Shown here: positions 1 through 6,173 of the stretch, piece after piece
How positions within the stretch are numbered: the stretch's first letter is position 1
How the letters are laid out: every line of letters starts with the position of its first letter
Source: Anaerolineales bacterium
Lineage (GTDB): Bacteria; Chloroflexota; Anaerolineae; Anaerolineales; E44-bin32
DNA length: 7,111 bases
Assembly: GCA_030608865.1 (NCBI GenBank)
Contig: JAUWDI010000044.1
Coordinates: forward strand, 1 to 7,111
Reading direction: 5' to 3'
The notes under the pieces: model-generated
Seen by the model: the letters and a program-made list of their open reading frames with translations, nothing else
Told to the model about the DNA's origin: nothing
The model's database searches: none
Position numbers and translations under genes: made by a program

Positions 1-714
1 GAACCGGAGACTTGGTTTTGGTTTGTGCTATCGGGGGTCATCGGGTTGGTCCTTGGGGACGCTTTCCTTTTCCAAGCGTTTGTGTGGATTGGTCCCCGGC
101 TCTCGATGCTGCTCATGAGTCTAGCCCCCGTTATCAGCGTGATCTTCTCGTGGATATTCCTTGCCGAACGGCTAACACTATTACAAGTCCTGGGAATAGG
201 GATAACTGTTTTGGGGGTCTCAACGGTGATCCTTGATCGCGGGAAACTCAACCAGGCGAATGGACAGAATCGAAATTATCTTAAAGGGCTGCTTTTCGGG
301 CTCGGTGGAGCGGTAGGCCAGGCGCTAGGGCTGATCACTTCAAAAGTTGGGTTGAATGCAGGGGTATCCCCACTGTCTGGCAACTTGATCAGGATATTCA
401 GCGCGGCCGTGATCATGTGGTTTGTTGCCCTCTTAATGAATCAAGCTAAGGTGACCGTGGACAACGTATGGCATTCAGGCCGAGCGCGCATCTTCCTCCT
501 CATGGGCACCCTGGCTGGACCCTTTCTTGGTGTCTGGCTTTCACTGGTTGCCATTCAACACACGCCTGTTGCTGTTGCCACCACATTGATGAGTCTGGCA
601 CCGATTATTCTGCTCCCTGTAGGGAAGATCGTCTTCAAGGAGCGCATTGGATGGCGCGCAATTGTCGGAACGGTAGTCGCTGTCAGCGGTGTGGCGATGT
701 TATTCGTGGTTTGA
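1..714 (+). CDS. EamA/DMT-family transporter, C-terminal part (5' end off the window)
   Basis: The reading frame is open from base 1 and ends at TGA 712-714, giving the last 237 residues. EamA proteins usually have about 300 residues in two repeats of five helices, so some 60-70 N-terminal residues are missing. The visible part is almost continuously hydrophobic. The end of the first repeat carries the typical 'APVISVIFSWIFLAERL' stretch with its conserved Glu, followed by a Gly-rich helix. A short hydrophilic loop (about residues 80-95) leads into the second repeat, which repeats the pattern with 'LAPIILLPVGKIVFKERI' and ends in a Gly/Val-rich helix. The family exports or imports small metabolites such as amino acids or drugs across the cytoplasmic membrane. 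The substrate cannot be read from the sequence. The gene converges on the zinc-ribbon gene with a 34-bp gap in which I see no clear hairpin terminator. The family call is secure; specificity is unknown. Confidence 0.88.
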   Translation, partial: EPETWFWFVLSGVIGLVLGDAFLFQAFVWIGPRLSMLLMSLAPVISVIFSWIFLAERLTLLQVLGIGITVLGVSTVILDRGKLNQANGQNRNYLKGLLFGLGGAVGQALGLITSKVGLNAGVSPLSGNLIRIFSAAVIMWFVALLMNQAKVTVDNVWHSGRARIFLLMGTLAGPFLGVWLSLVAIQHTPVAVATTLMSLAPIILLPVGKIVFKERIGWRAIVGTVVAVSGVAMLFVV

Positions 715-748
715 ATTATAGGAGAGGGATCAAAGGGGTGCGAGCTGT

Positions 749-1765
749 TTATTCGAGACCGGGTTCGCAAGCGCTCAAAGTGCCGTCAGCGTCGATGTAG
801 GGGCGAACATTACGCATAATCTCGACTTCACCTTCTACCATGATGCATGTGCCAGATTTGAATTCGGGGTAGGTTCGGGTGTAGTCGATGATCTCAAAAG
901 TGCCCATTTCTTCGGTGAAGATGGCAACGTAGGGAATTTCACCCGATTGGAACCACCGTTTGATCACCCCATATGCGCATAGGATTTCACCCTCGGAATC
1001 AAGCGAAATCTCATCCCATCTCACACAACCCATCTCATCAGGTTCGGGTGTTGTTGTCGGTTCAGGGGAAGGACTCCCCTCTGCCCGTGTTGCTAGAGCA
1101 GATGCAATCGTTGGCGCAATGGTTGGGGCACTGATTGAGATTGGCGTTCCTTCACGGAAAGCGAAAAGCGAAGACAAATCAAGGCGTCTGAAAGCGATGA
1201 CCGCGATTGCGGTGATCGCAATGATGCCGGCAGGGATAAGAACCCAGCGGAGGATAAGGGCTATCGGAAAAGATCGTTGCTCTTGGTCATCTTCAGGGGT
1301 TTCTTGATCAGAACTGGGGAGGAGATCCGCCAGGGGATCGAAATCCCTGTCTGAATCGAGGCGGCGGTCATGGAGAACTGCTAATCCCTCCTCGCTGTCC
1401 ACGGGCATGGGTGGTATTGTTATCTTCTCTTGAGGGGCTCTCGTAAATATTGCCTCGCCAACGTCTTCTTCCTCGAGAAAATCCTCTTCAGCGCTTTCTG
1501 GGTCCTTCTCCATGCTCGGTTTCAAACGCGCCAGGAGGCTCGCGGAGGCTTCGCTCTCTCCAATGTCAACGCTGAACGGCTGCTCTGTTGAAAGTTCCCT
1601 GCCGCATAGCGGGCAGCGGTCGATGCCGCGCTCGACCCATTCGGCGCAGAACGGGCACTTGTGCAGGCTCGTAAGCCAGAGAGGGGGGTCTATGTCGCGC
1701 CGGCAGAAGCGGCAGAACATCGCCTCATCTTGAATCTCTTTGTTGCAATGTGGACAACTGCGCAT
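749..1765 (-). CDS. Membrane-anchored double zinc-ribbon protein with C-terminal OB-like domain
   Basis: I do not recognise a named gene. The 338-residue product starts with two zinc ribbons: C4/C7 with C18/C21 and C37/C40 with C51/C54, all CxxC pairs. Residues about 60-165 are acidic and low in hydrophobicity, probably a disordered linker. One hydrophobic segment (about 167-192) is a likely transmembrane helix, followed by basic residues FRR. A Ser/Pro/Thr linker (about 225-243) leads to a compact C-terminal domain (about 246-335) of alternating beta-like strands with C247, C263, C307 and C333. Its pattern (Trp-x-x-Ile, 'CAYGVI', 'CIMVEGEVE', 'RPYI') suggests an OB-like barrel; this is inference. 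With zinc ribbons in the cytoplasm, the C-terminal domain would be outside and its cysteines could form disulfides. The start ATG is at 1763-1765, with AGGA ten bases upstream (1776-1779). The gene is convergent with the transporter and divergent from the iron-sulfur gene. Function is unknown. Confidence 0.85.
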   Translation of the reverse strand: MRSCPHCNKEIQDEAMFCRFCRRDIDPPLWLTSLHKCPFCAEWVERGIDRCPLCGRELSTEQPFSVDIGESEASASLLARLKPSMEKDPESAEEDFLEEEDVGEAIFTRAPQEKITIPPMPVDSEEGLAVLHDRRLDSDRDFDPLADLLPSSDQETPEDDQEQRSFPIALILRWVLIPAGIIAITAIAVIAFRRLDLSSLFAFREGTPISISAPTIAPTIASALATRAEGSPSPEPTTTPEPDEMGCVRWDEISLDSEGEILCAYGVIKRWFQSGEIPYVAIFTEEMGTFEIIDYTRTYPEFKSGTCIMVEGEVEIMRNVRPYIDADGTLSACEPGLE

Positions 1766-1784
1766 AGATATATTGTCCTAAAAA

Positions 1785-1812
1785 AGTTTATACGGCAATT
1801 GTAATCCTTCAA
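1785..1812 (-). promoter_or_regulatory. Candidate promoter for the zinc-ribbon gene
   Basis: On the minus strand TTGAAG (1807-1812, four of six consensus bases) lies 16 bases before TAAACT (1785-1790, four of six). This is about 20 bases upstream of the start codon, so the leader would be short. An overlapping TATAAA (1787-1792) could instead serve as the -10 box but has poor spacing to this -35. This is a weak motif match only. Confidence 0.25.
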
Positions 1813-1857
1813 ACGAATAGCGCAATGTCTCCTAGGTGCTATTAACCCCACATAGGC

Positions 1858-1881
1858 CTTCACGGCGTCTACGCCTTGAAG
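1858..1881. repeat. 10-bp inverted repeat with four-base loop
   Basis: CTTCACGGCG (1858-1867) and CGCCTTGAAG (1872-1881) pair at nine of ten positions, with one C/T mismatch and the loop TCTA. The right side continues as AAAAC and the left side, read on the minus strand, as GCC, so no T-run follows on either strand. It is therefore not a standard intrinsic terminator. No intact gene ends here either, since both flanking genes run away from it. It could be an operator, a dispersed palindromic element or the remains of a terminator. The pairing is visible; the role is not. Confidence 0.5.
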
Positions 1882-2026
1882 AAAACGAATTGTTCACAAT
1901 AGGATTGATCAGGTGCATTATGCAGTCTTCGATGCTGGGGATAAAATCCTAATTGGTGGCCATGACCCACGCTCATTTTATCGTGATCTCCAACCACCGA
2001 ATCTGTGTCACAGGACACTCTTGTGA
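1880..2026 (+). pseudogene. Possible decayed coding remnant, weakly sensor-domain-like
   Basis: A 48-codon stretch between in-frame stops (TGA 1877-1879 and TGA 2024-2026) has no ATG but reads like a real protein fragment, for example 'DQVHYAVFDAGDKILIGG' followed by 'FYRDLQPP'. The Asp-x-x-x-Tyr-x-Val-x-Asp...Gly pattern vaguely recalls the extracytoplasmic sensor domain of some histidine kinases (2CSK_N type), where a similar string precedes the first sensor strands. This is pattern memory, not an alignment. No upstream or downstream continuation in any plus frame was found, and no ribosome binding site precedes it. It may be a gene fragment left by deletion, or chance. Confidence 0.22.
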
Positions 2027-2047
2027 AACTCCGGTTCCTAGTATGAT
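2021..2047 (+). promoter_or_regulatory. Candidate promoter upstream of the iron-sulfur gene
   Basis: TATGAT (2042-2047) matches the -10 consensus at five of six bases. The best -35 candidate, TTGTGA (2021-2026), sits only 15 bases upstream, which is short. If used, it would give a leader of roughly 70 bases before ATG 2127. Low confidence. Confidence 0.25.
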
Positions 2048-2126
2048 GCTGGCGAATTATTAGCAGGAACAAATCAGCAAGGTTGCCGAAATAGATGAAC
2101 GGGGGAATGAAGGGGTATCGGTTTTC

Positions 2127-3038
2127 ATGAAACGCTCGACGAGAGAATTTTTCAAGGCATGGCAGGGGGTCAGGGGAGCGACATTATTCGACCGTTTGCA
2201 CGGTTATGTATATGGTCGTTGGATCTACCTTTACATTAGCATCGGACTCGGGGAGCATCCTGTCAGCCGCCCACTCAGGTCGATGATTTCAATTGTTTCT
2301 AAACTGAGCCCGGCAAGGGAAGAACCGGTTCCTAAGGATAAGACTTTCGCAGACACGTATCATGGAAAGGTAGTCACGACCGATGCCGCTCGGCAGCTCG
2401 TTCAGGTCCAGGAAGATATCCATTTACCGGATCTTGAGCACGTGATTCCATACACGAAAGCGCGCGATATTATCATGACCGACCCCGATCATATCGTTAT
2501 CATCGACTGTGCATGTCGTTCTGCCCGCTCCGAGCCATGTTTACCGTTAGATGTCTGCATGATTGTGGGCGAGCCTTTCGCATCATTTGTGCTTGACCAT
2601 CACCCGGATCGCTCGCGCCGGGTTAGGGTTGAGCAGGCAGAGGGCATACTTGAAGCAGAGCACGCGCGCGGACATGTTCATCACGCATTTTTCAAGGATG
2701 CGATGCTGGGACGGTTTTATGCGATTTGCAATTGCTGTTCATGTTGTTGTGGTGCGATGCACTCGATGCGCAATGGGACCCCCATGCTGGCCTCTTCGGG
2801 TTACGTCAGCGAGCTGGAGATCGACCTTTGTGTCGCTTGCGGATTATGCGCCGAGCAATGTCCTTTCGGTGCGATGAGCATGGGTGATGTGCAAGTGGAA
2901 GTTGACCGGGTTTTGTGTATGGGTTGCGGCGTGTGTGTGAGCACCTGTCCTGAAGGAGCGCTGAGCCTTCAAGCGGATCCCGAAAAAGGAGTGCCGTTGG
3001 TGATCAGTGAACTGCTGAAAGTAGAAGCGGAAGTATGA
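2127..3038 (+). CDS. Cysteine-rich 4Fe-4S dicluster protein with CNCCxCCC motif
   Basis: The 303-residue product ends in two classical 4Fe-4S ferredoxin motifs: C235/C238/C241 with C245-Pro, and C264/C267/C270 with C274-Pro. These should bind two cubane clusters and transfer electrons. Upstream lies an unusual cysteine set: 'DCACR' (C128, C130), C138 and C144, then 'CNCCSCCCG' (C201, C203, C204, C206, C207, C208). Between them is a His-rich 'RGHVHHAFFK' (181-190). I recall similar cysteine patterns in uncharacterised anaerobe proteins annotated only as 4Fe-4S binding; no function is known to me. They may hold a further cluster or metal site. The N-terminus (about 1-60) is aromatic and basic but has no clear signal peptide or transmembrane helix, so a cytoplasmic location is likely. 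ATG 2127 is the first plausible start. A purine run AAGGGG (2110-2115) lies 11 bases upstream, a rather long spacing. The gene's redox partner is not evident from neighbours. Confidence 0.87.
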   Translation: MKRSTREFFKAWQGVRGATLFDRLHGYVYGRWIYLYISIGLGEHPVSRPLRSMISIVSKLSPAREEPVPKDKTFADTYHGKVVTTDAARQLVQVQEDIHLPDLEHVIPYTKARDIIMTDPDHIVIIDCACRSARSEPCLPLDVCMIVGEPFASFVLDHHPDRSRRVRVEQAEGILEAEHARGHVHHAFFKDAMLGRFYAICNCCSCCCGAMHSMRNGTPMLASSGYVSELEIDLCVACGLCAEQCPFGAMSMGDVQVEVDRVLCMGCGVCVSTCPEGALSLQADPEKGVPLVISELLKVEAEV

Positions 3039-3068
3039 CCCCAGGAATTTTAAAAAACATTGAGAAAA

Positions 3069-3080
3069 GTTGCGTGCAAC
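3069..3080. promoter_or_regulatory. Small inverted repeat, possible operator
   Basis: GTTGC-GT-GCAAC is an inverted repeat with two 5-base arms and a 2-base centre. It lies just upstream of the promoter proposed for the aminotransferase-pckA pair, ending two bases before the -35 position. This fits a small dimeric regulator site, but a 10-base symmetry can also arise by chance, and no regulator gene is visible nearby. Confidence 0.25.
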
Positions 3081-3082
3081 AG

Positions 3083-3111
3083 GTCACTTAAGGTCTAAGC
3101 GAGGCTATAAT
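3083..3111 (+). promoter_or_regulatory. Promoter for the aminotransferase-pckA pair
   Basis: A perfect TATAAT -10 box is at 3106-3111, 50 bases before the aminotransferase start codon. With 17-base spacing the -35 position reads GTCACT (3083-3088), only three of six consensus bases. The -10 box is strong and lies in an intergenic gap of 122 bases, which supports a separate transcription start for this pair. The weak -35 leaves room for an activator or another sigma factor. Confidence 0.5.
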
Positions 3112-3160
3112 ATGCCCTGCAGAGTATTGTTGAGATGGGTAGAGCCGATAGGAGAACTTC

Positions 3161-4378
3161 ATGGCAGTATGCCAGCTGGCGAAGATGATCAACGAATCGC
3201 CGACTTTGCGGCTGAATGAGCAAGCGAGGATTCTGCGAGCCAAAGGTGAACCTGTCATTCACCTTGGGATTGGGGAGCCAAAGAACAAGACACCGATCAG
3301 CGCGATACTCAGCGCCGCGGCTCGTTTGAATGCCGGAGATATTAAATATACACCGACGGATGGGATGCCTTCCCTGAAAAAGGCGATCATCCAATATACA
3401 GAGAAAAATTACAACAGGGTTGCTGCACTTGAGAATATAATCGTCTCGACGGGAGCTAAGCAGTCCCTTTACAACATCCTTTTTACGATCGTCAACCCAC
3501 AGGATGAGGTGCTTCTCCTAGCGCCGTACTGGGTAAGTTACCCCGAGATGATTAAAATGGTCTCAGGAGTGCCGGTCGTGGTTGCCCCCGAGGAAGGAAC
3601 CTTCCACCCAAACTTGCGGGATATCGAAAAGGCGATCACGTCCCGTACGCGGGCGATCATTTTGAACAGCCCCAACAACCCTTCAGGGGTTCTCTACTCG
3701 GAGGATTTCATCGCCGAGATTGTAGCGTACTGTGAGAAGAAGGGGATCTATCTTATCTGTGATGATATTTACCAAAAACTTATATTCGATGACAAGGTAG
3801 CTGTTCCGGCTTATAACTACACCACAGAGGATATTGAATCCAGCCATGTGATTGTCGTCAATGGAGTGTCCAAGATGTATGGCATGACGGGTTTTCGCAT
3901 TGGCTGGGTTGTTGGACCGCGAGAGCTTGTCAAGGTGATGGCGAACCTACAGGCGCAAGTGACTTCAAATCCGCCGGTTATCTCTCAAGCAGCTGCAGAA
4001 GGAGCGCTTTTGGGTGACCAGAGCGTCGTGGAGAGCCTGCGCTTGACGATACAAAATAACCGCGATGTGATGATGAACGAGCTGATCGGTCTCAACGGGA
4101 TTCAAGTTACAAAGCCCGATGGGACTTTCTATTGCTTACCTGATTTCCGATCCTTCCAGATGACATCGACGGAGCTTTCTAATTTCCTGCTCGATAAAGC
4201 GCTGGTCTGCACGGTTCCAGGATCTGCGTTTGGTATGGAGGGCTACCTGCGACTGAGTTATGCAGGTTCGATCAAGGAAATTAAGGATGGGATCGATCGC
4301 TTGAAGTGGGCGTTAGACCCTGAATCTTCCGATGACATCTACATTGGCAATCGTAAACTTACTAGGGATTGGTTATGA
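3161..4378 (+). CDS. Class I PLP-dependent aminotransferase, aspartate aminotransferase-like
   Basis: This cytoplasmic fold-type I aminotransferase has 405 residues, normal for the family. Visible landmarks are 'GIGEP' near residue 36, 'YTPTDG' (63-68), 'STGAKQSL' (96-103) for the cofactor phosphate, Trp124 stacking on the PLP ring, 'NSPNNPSG' (169-176) with the PLP-contacting N173, D201 and Y204 in 'DDIY', the Schiff-base lysine K238 in 'VSKMYGMTGFRIGW', R246, and R364 in 'LRLSYA', which binds the substrate alpha-carboxylate. All key residues are present, so it should be active. It most resembles the aspartate aminotransferase branch, which converts aspartate and 2-oxoglutarate to oxaloacetate and glutamate. 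Related enzymes accept prephenate, alanine or aromatic acids, so substrate is not certain. 'GEPKNKTP' replaces the commoner GEPDFDTP. ATG 3161 follows AGGAGA (3150-3155) at good spacing. Its stop overlaps the pckA start, and the pairing with an oxaloacetate-using enzyme supports the aspartate assignment. Confidence 0.92.
   Translation: MAVCQLAKMINESPTLRLNEQARILRAKGEPVIHLGIGEPKNKTPISAILSAAARLNAGDIKYTPTDGMPSLKKAIIQYTEKNYNRVAALENIIVSTGAKQSLYNILFTIVNPQDEVLLLAPYWVSYPEMIKMVSGVPVVVAPEEGTFHPNLRDIEKAITSRTRAIILNSPNNPSGVLYSEDFIAEIVAYCEKKGIYLICDDIYQKLIFDDKVAVPAYNYTTEDIESSHVIVVNGVSKMYGMTGFRIGWVVGPRELVKVMANLQAQVTSNPPVISQAAAEGALLGDQSVVESLRLTIQNNRDVMMNELIGLNGIQVTKPDGTFYCLPDFRSFQMTSTELSNFLLDKALVCTVPGSAFGMEGYLRLSYAGSIKEIKDGIDRLKWALDPESSDDIYIGNRKLTRDWL
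4364..4368 (+). promoter_or_regulatory. Ribosome binding site that decides the pckA start
   Basis: AGGGA lies inside the end of the aminotransferase gene, six bases before ATG 4375. That spacing is ideal for ATG 4375. The in-frame TTG at 4369 would leave no spacing at all, so it is rejected as the start. Confidence 0.6.
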
Positions 4379-6018
4379 CAAACAATTTGTTAAATATCAA
4401 AACACCCGCTCAAGCTGAGGCGGGAGCATTAAAGTGTGACTACGGCTTGGAAAATCACGGTTTTACGGATCTCAATATCATCTATTGGAATCTACCCCCC
4501 GAGTCGCTTTATGAGGAGATCACCTTCCGGCGCGAAGGTCGCATCACTCACCAGGGTGCAATAGCCGTCTCCTCCGGAAAACACACTGCAAGAGCGGCGA
4601 ACGATAAATTCATCGTTCGTGAACCATCAACGGAAGAGAATATCTGGTGGGGGGAATATAACCGCCCCTATGATGTGAAAAAGTTCAACGAGATTTACAA
4701 CCGGATGCTGGGGTATGTACAGGGGCGTGATATTTTTGTTCAGGACTGTTACGTAGGCGCAGATCCCGACTACCGGATTCCCATCCGCATCATCACGGAA
4801 TATGCCTGGCATAGTCTTCTCGCTCGGAATATGTTCCTTCTCCCAGAAACCGCCAAGGAATATCAGCAGCACATCCCTGCCTTCACCCTCGTCGCAGTTC
4901 CATCCTTTAAGGCTATCGAAGCTATTGATGGGACTAATTCGGAGACCTTTATCGGCTTAAATTACGAGCAAAACCTCGCCATCGTCGGGTCTTCCGCTTA
5001 CGGTGGTGAGATAAAAAAATCGATCTTCACAGTATTAAATTACCTACTCCCACTTCAAGGTGTTATGCCGATGCACTGTTCGGCAAACGTGGGTCCGGAG
5101 GGGGATGCGGCGCTATTTTTTGGCCTCTCGGGAACAGGGAAGACAACTCTCTCTGCTGACCCGACCCGCAGCCTCATTGGTGACGATGAACACGGATGGA
5201 GCGACAAGGGAATCTTCAATTTTGAAGGCGGTTGTTACGCGAAGGTGATCCGCCTTTCTTCCAGCGCAGAACCGGAAATTTATGCAGCCACAGGTAAATT
5301 CGGCACGGTACTTGAGAATGTTGTCTACGACCCGGTAACGCGAGAGATCGATCTCGACGACAATGAGCATACTGAGAATACTCGCGCCTCCTATCCCTTG
5401 GAGTTCATCGAGAATTCCGTTCCGGAGAAAATGGCGGAGCACCCGAAGAATATCATCCTGCTTACTTGTGATGCATCAGGCGTATTGCCGCCGATCGCTA
5501 AGCTCTCCCCCGGCCAGGCTTTGTATCAGTTCGTATCGGGATACACAGCGAAAGTGGGTGGAACTGAGGTTGGGGTAGGAGATGAACCGGAAATTACCTT
5601 CAGCACCTGTTTCGGTGCACCTTTCATGGTCCATCATCCCTCGGTCTACGCTGATTTGCTCAAGGGAAAGATCGAGCGACATGGCGTAAACACCTGGCTG
5701 CTAAACACAGGCTGGGTTGGAGGACCTTACGGCGTTGGCAAGAGAATCAGCATCAGCCATACTCGAGCTCTGCTGAACGCTGCGCTCTCTGGTGCATTGC
5801 TTGATGTGGAATACAAGAAAGATCCCATATTTGGCTTCGAGGTTCCGGTCACATGCGATGGAGTCCCTGCAGATGTGCTCGATCCTTCTTCTTCCTGGCC
5901 GAGCAAGAGTGAATATCAAGAGAAGTACCGTCTTTTGGCATCGCGCTTCATTGATAACTTCAAAAAGTTTTCCCCGGATTTCCCCCCTGAAGTTAGCGAA
6001 TCGGGCCCTGTGATCTGA
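4375..6018 (+). CDS. pckA: Phosphoenolpyruvate carboxykinase (ATP)
   Basis: PckA converts oxaloacetate and ATP to phosphoenolpyruvate, CO2 and ADP in the cytoplasm, the first committed step of gluconeogenesis; in some anaerobes it runs towards oxaloacetate. The 547 residues match the ATP-type family (about 520-550), not the longer GTP type. Landmarks: R73 in 'TARAANDKF' (substrate arginine), Y209 and K215 in 'YGGEIKK', H234 in 'PMHCSANVG', the P-loop 'GLSGTGKTTLS' (250-260) with K256/T257, metal-binding D270/D271 in 'IGDDEHGW', R337 in 'NTRASYP', and R457/T463 in 'GKRISISHT' for nucleotide binding. All catalytic positions I can identify are kept. Odd point: the usual TGRSPKDK loop reads TARAANDK. 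The start ATG 4375 overlaps the aminotransferase stop as ATGA and has AGGGA six bases upstream, indicating translational coupling. No clear terminator hairpin with a T-run follows the gene. Confidence 0.96.
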   Translation: MTNNLLNIKTPAQAEAGALKCDYGLENHGFTDLNIIYWNLPPESLYEEITFRREGRITHQGAIAVSSGKHTARAANDKFIVREPSTEENIWWGEYNRPYDVKKFNEIYNRMLGYVQGRDIFVQDCYVGADPDYRIPIRIITEYAWHSLLARNMFLLPETAKEYQQHIPAFTLVAVPSFKAIEAIDGTNSETFIGLNYEQNLAIVGSSAYGGEIKKSIFTVLNYLLPLQGVMPMHCSANVGPEGDAALFFGLSGTGKTTLSADPTRSLIGDDEHGWSDKGIFNFEGGCYAKVIRLSSSAEPEIYAATGKFGTVLENVVYDPVTREIDLDDNEHTENTRASYPLEFIENSVPEKMAEHPKNIILLTCDASGVLPPIAKLSPGQALYQFVSGYTAKVGGTEVGVGDEPEITFSTCFGAPFMVHHPSVYADLLKGKIERHGVNTWLLNTGWVGGPYGVGKRISISHTRALLNAALSGALLDVEYKKDPIFGFEVPVTCDGVPADVLDPSSSWPSKSEYQEKYRLLASRFIDNFKKFSPDFPPEVSESGPVI

Positions 6019-6044
6019 TACAATAGCCCGCCGTTCCTGAGATT

Positions 6045-6095
6045 GCGCTCATTCCCTAGAATCCCCAATTGGATGGATGTGAACGGGATAAGCGC
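6045..6095. other. Imperfect stem-loop region downstream of pckA
   Basis: GCGCTCATTCCC (6045-6056) can pair with GGGATAAGCGC (6085-6095) apart from one mismatch and one bulged T, enclosing a 28-base loop that itself contains ATCC...GGAT (6061-6074). No T-run follows, so an intrinsic terminator is not supported. It may fold in the pckA 3' untranslated RNA or be chance pairing. Confidence 0.25.
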
Positions 6096-6115
6096 GCGCA
6101 GATCTGGAAGCGACC

Positions 6116-6144
6116 TTGCAACTGGAATCAAATGATTGTATGTT
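6116..6144 (+). promoter_or_regulatory. Candidate promoter for the LCP gene
   Basis: TTGCAA (6116-6121) and TATGTT (6139-6144) are separated by exactly 17 bases; each matches four of six consensus bases. The site lies about 30 bases before ATG 6174. Spacing is good but the boxes are only moderate. Confidence 0.35.
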
Positions 6145-6173
6145 AGTGCGTCTTATGGACAGGATGAAATAGC

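Larger units (their letters stand above)
1766..2126. other. Divergent intergenic region without an intact gene
   Basis: This 361-bp stretch separates the start codons of the zinc-ribbon gene (leftward) and the iron-sulfur gene (rightward). It should therefore hold both promoters. I see a short inverted repeat at 1858-1881, a coding-like remnant at 1880-2026, weak promoter-like boxes towards both genes, and no tRNA or convincing intact reading frame. A 67-codon minus-strand frame at 1869-2072 lacks protein-like character. The region is long for a simple promoter spacer, which fits a decayed gene between the two flanking genes. Confidence 0.6.

Noticed and set aside
960..1307. Plus-strand 115-codon frame inside the zinc-ribbon gene
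   Set aside because: It lies wholly antisense to a gene with clear zinc ribbons and a membrane helix, and its translation shows no domain.
1869..2072. Minus-strand 67-codon reading frame in the intergenic region
   Set aside because: It has no ribosome binding site, no recognisable motif and a composition unlike a folded protein. It is antisense to the more protein-like plus-strand remnant.
3039..3160. Intrinsic terminator after the iron-sulfur gene
   Set aside because: The A/T-rich stretch TTTTAAAAAA near 3048-3057 has no GC-rich stem before it, and the only palindrome (3069-3080) has a 2-base centre and no T-run.
4369..4371. TTG as the start of pckA
   Set aside because: It abuts the AGGGA site with no spacing, whereas ATG 4375, two codons later, has ideal spacing and forms the common ATGA overlap.
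6019..6024. TACAAT as a -10 box right after the pckA stop
   Set aside because: No acceptable -35 box lies 16-18 bases upstream, and the better-spaced pair at 6116-6144 is closer to the LCP gene.
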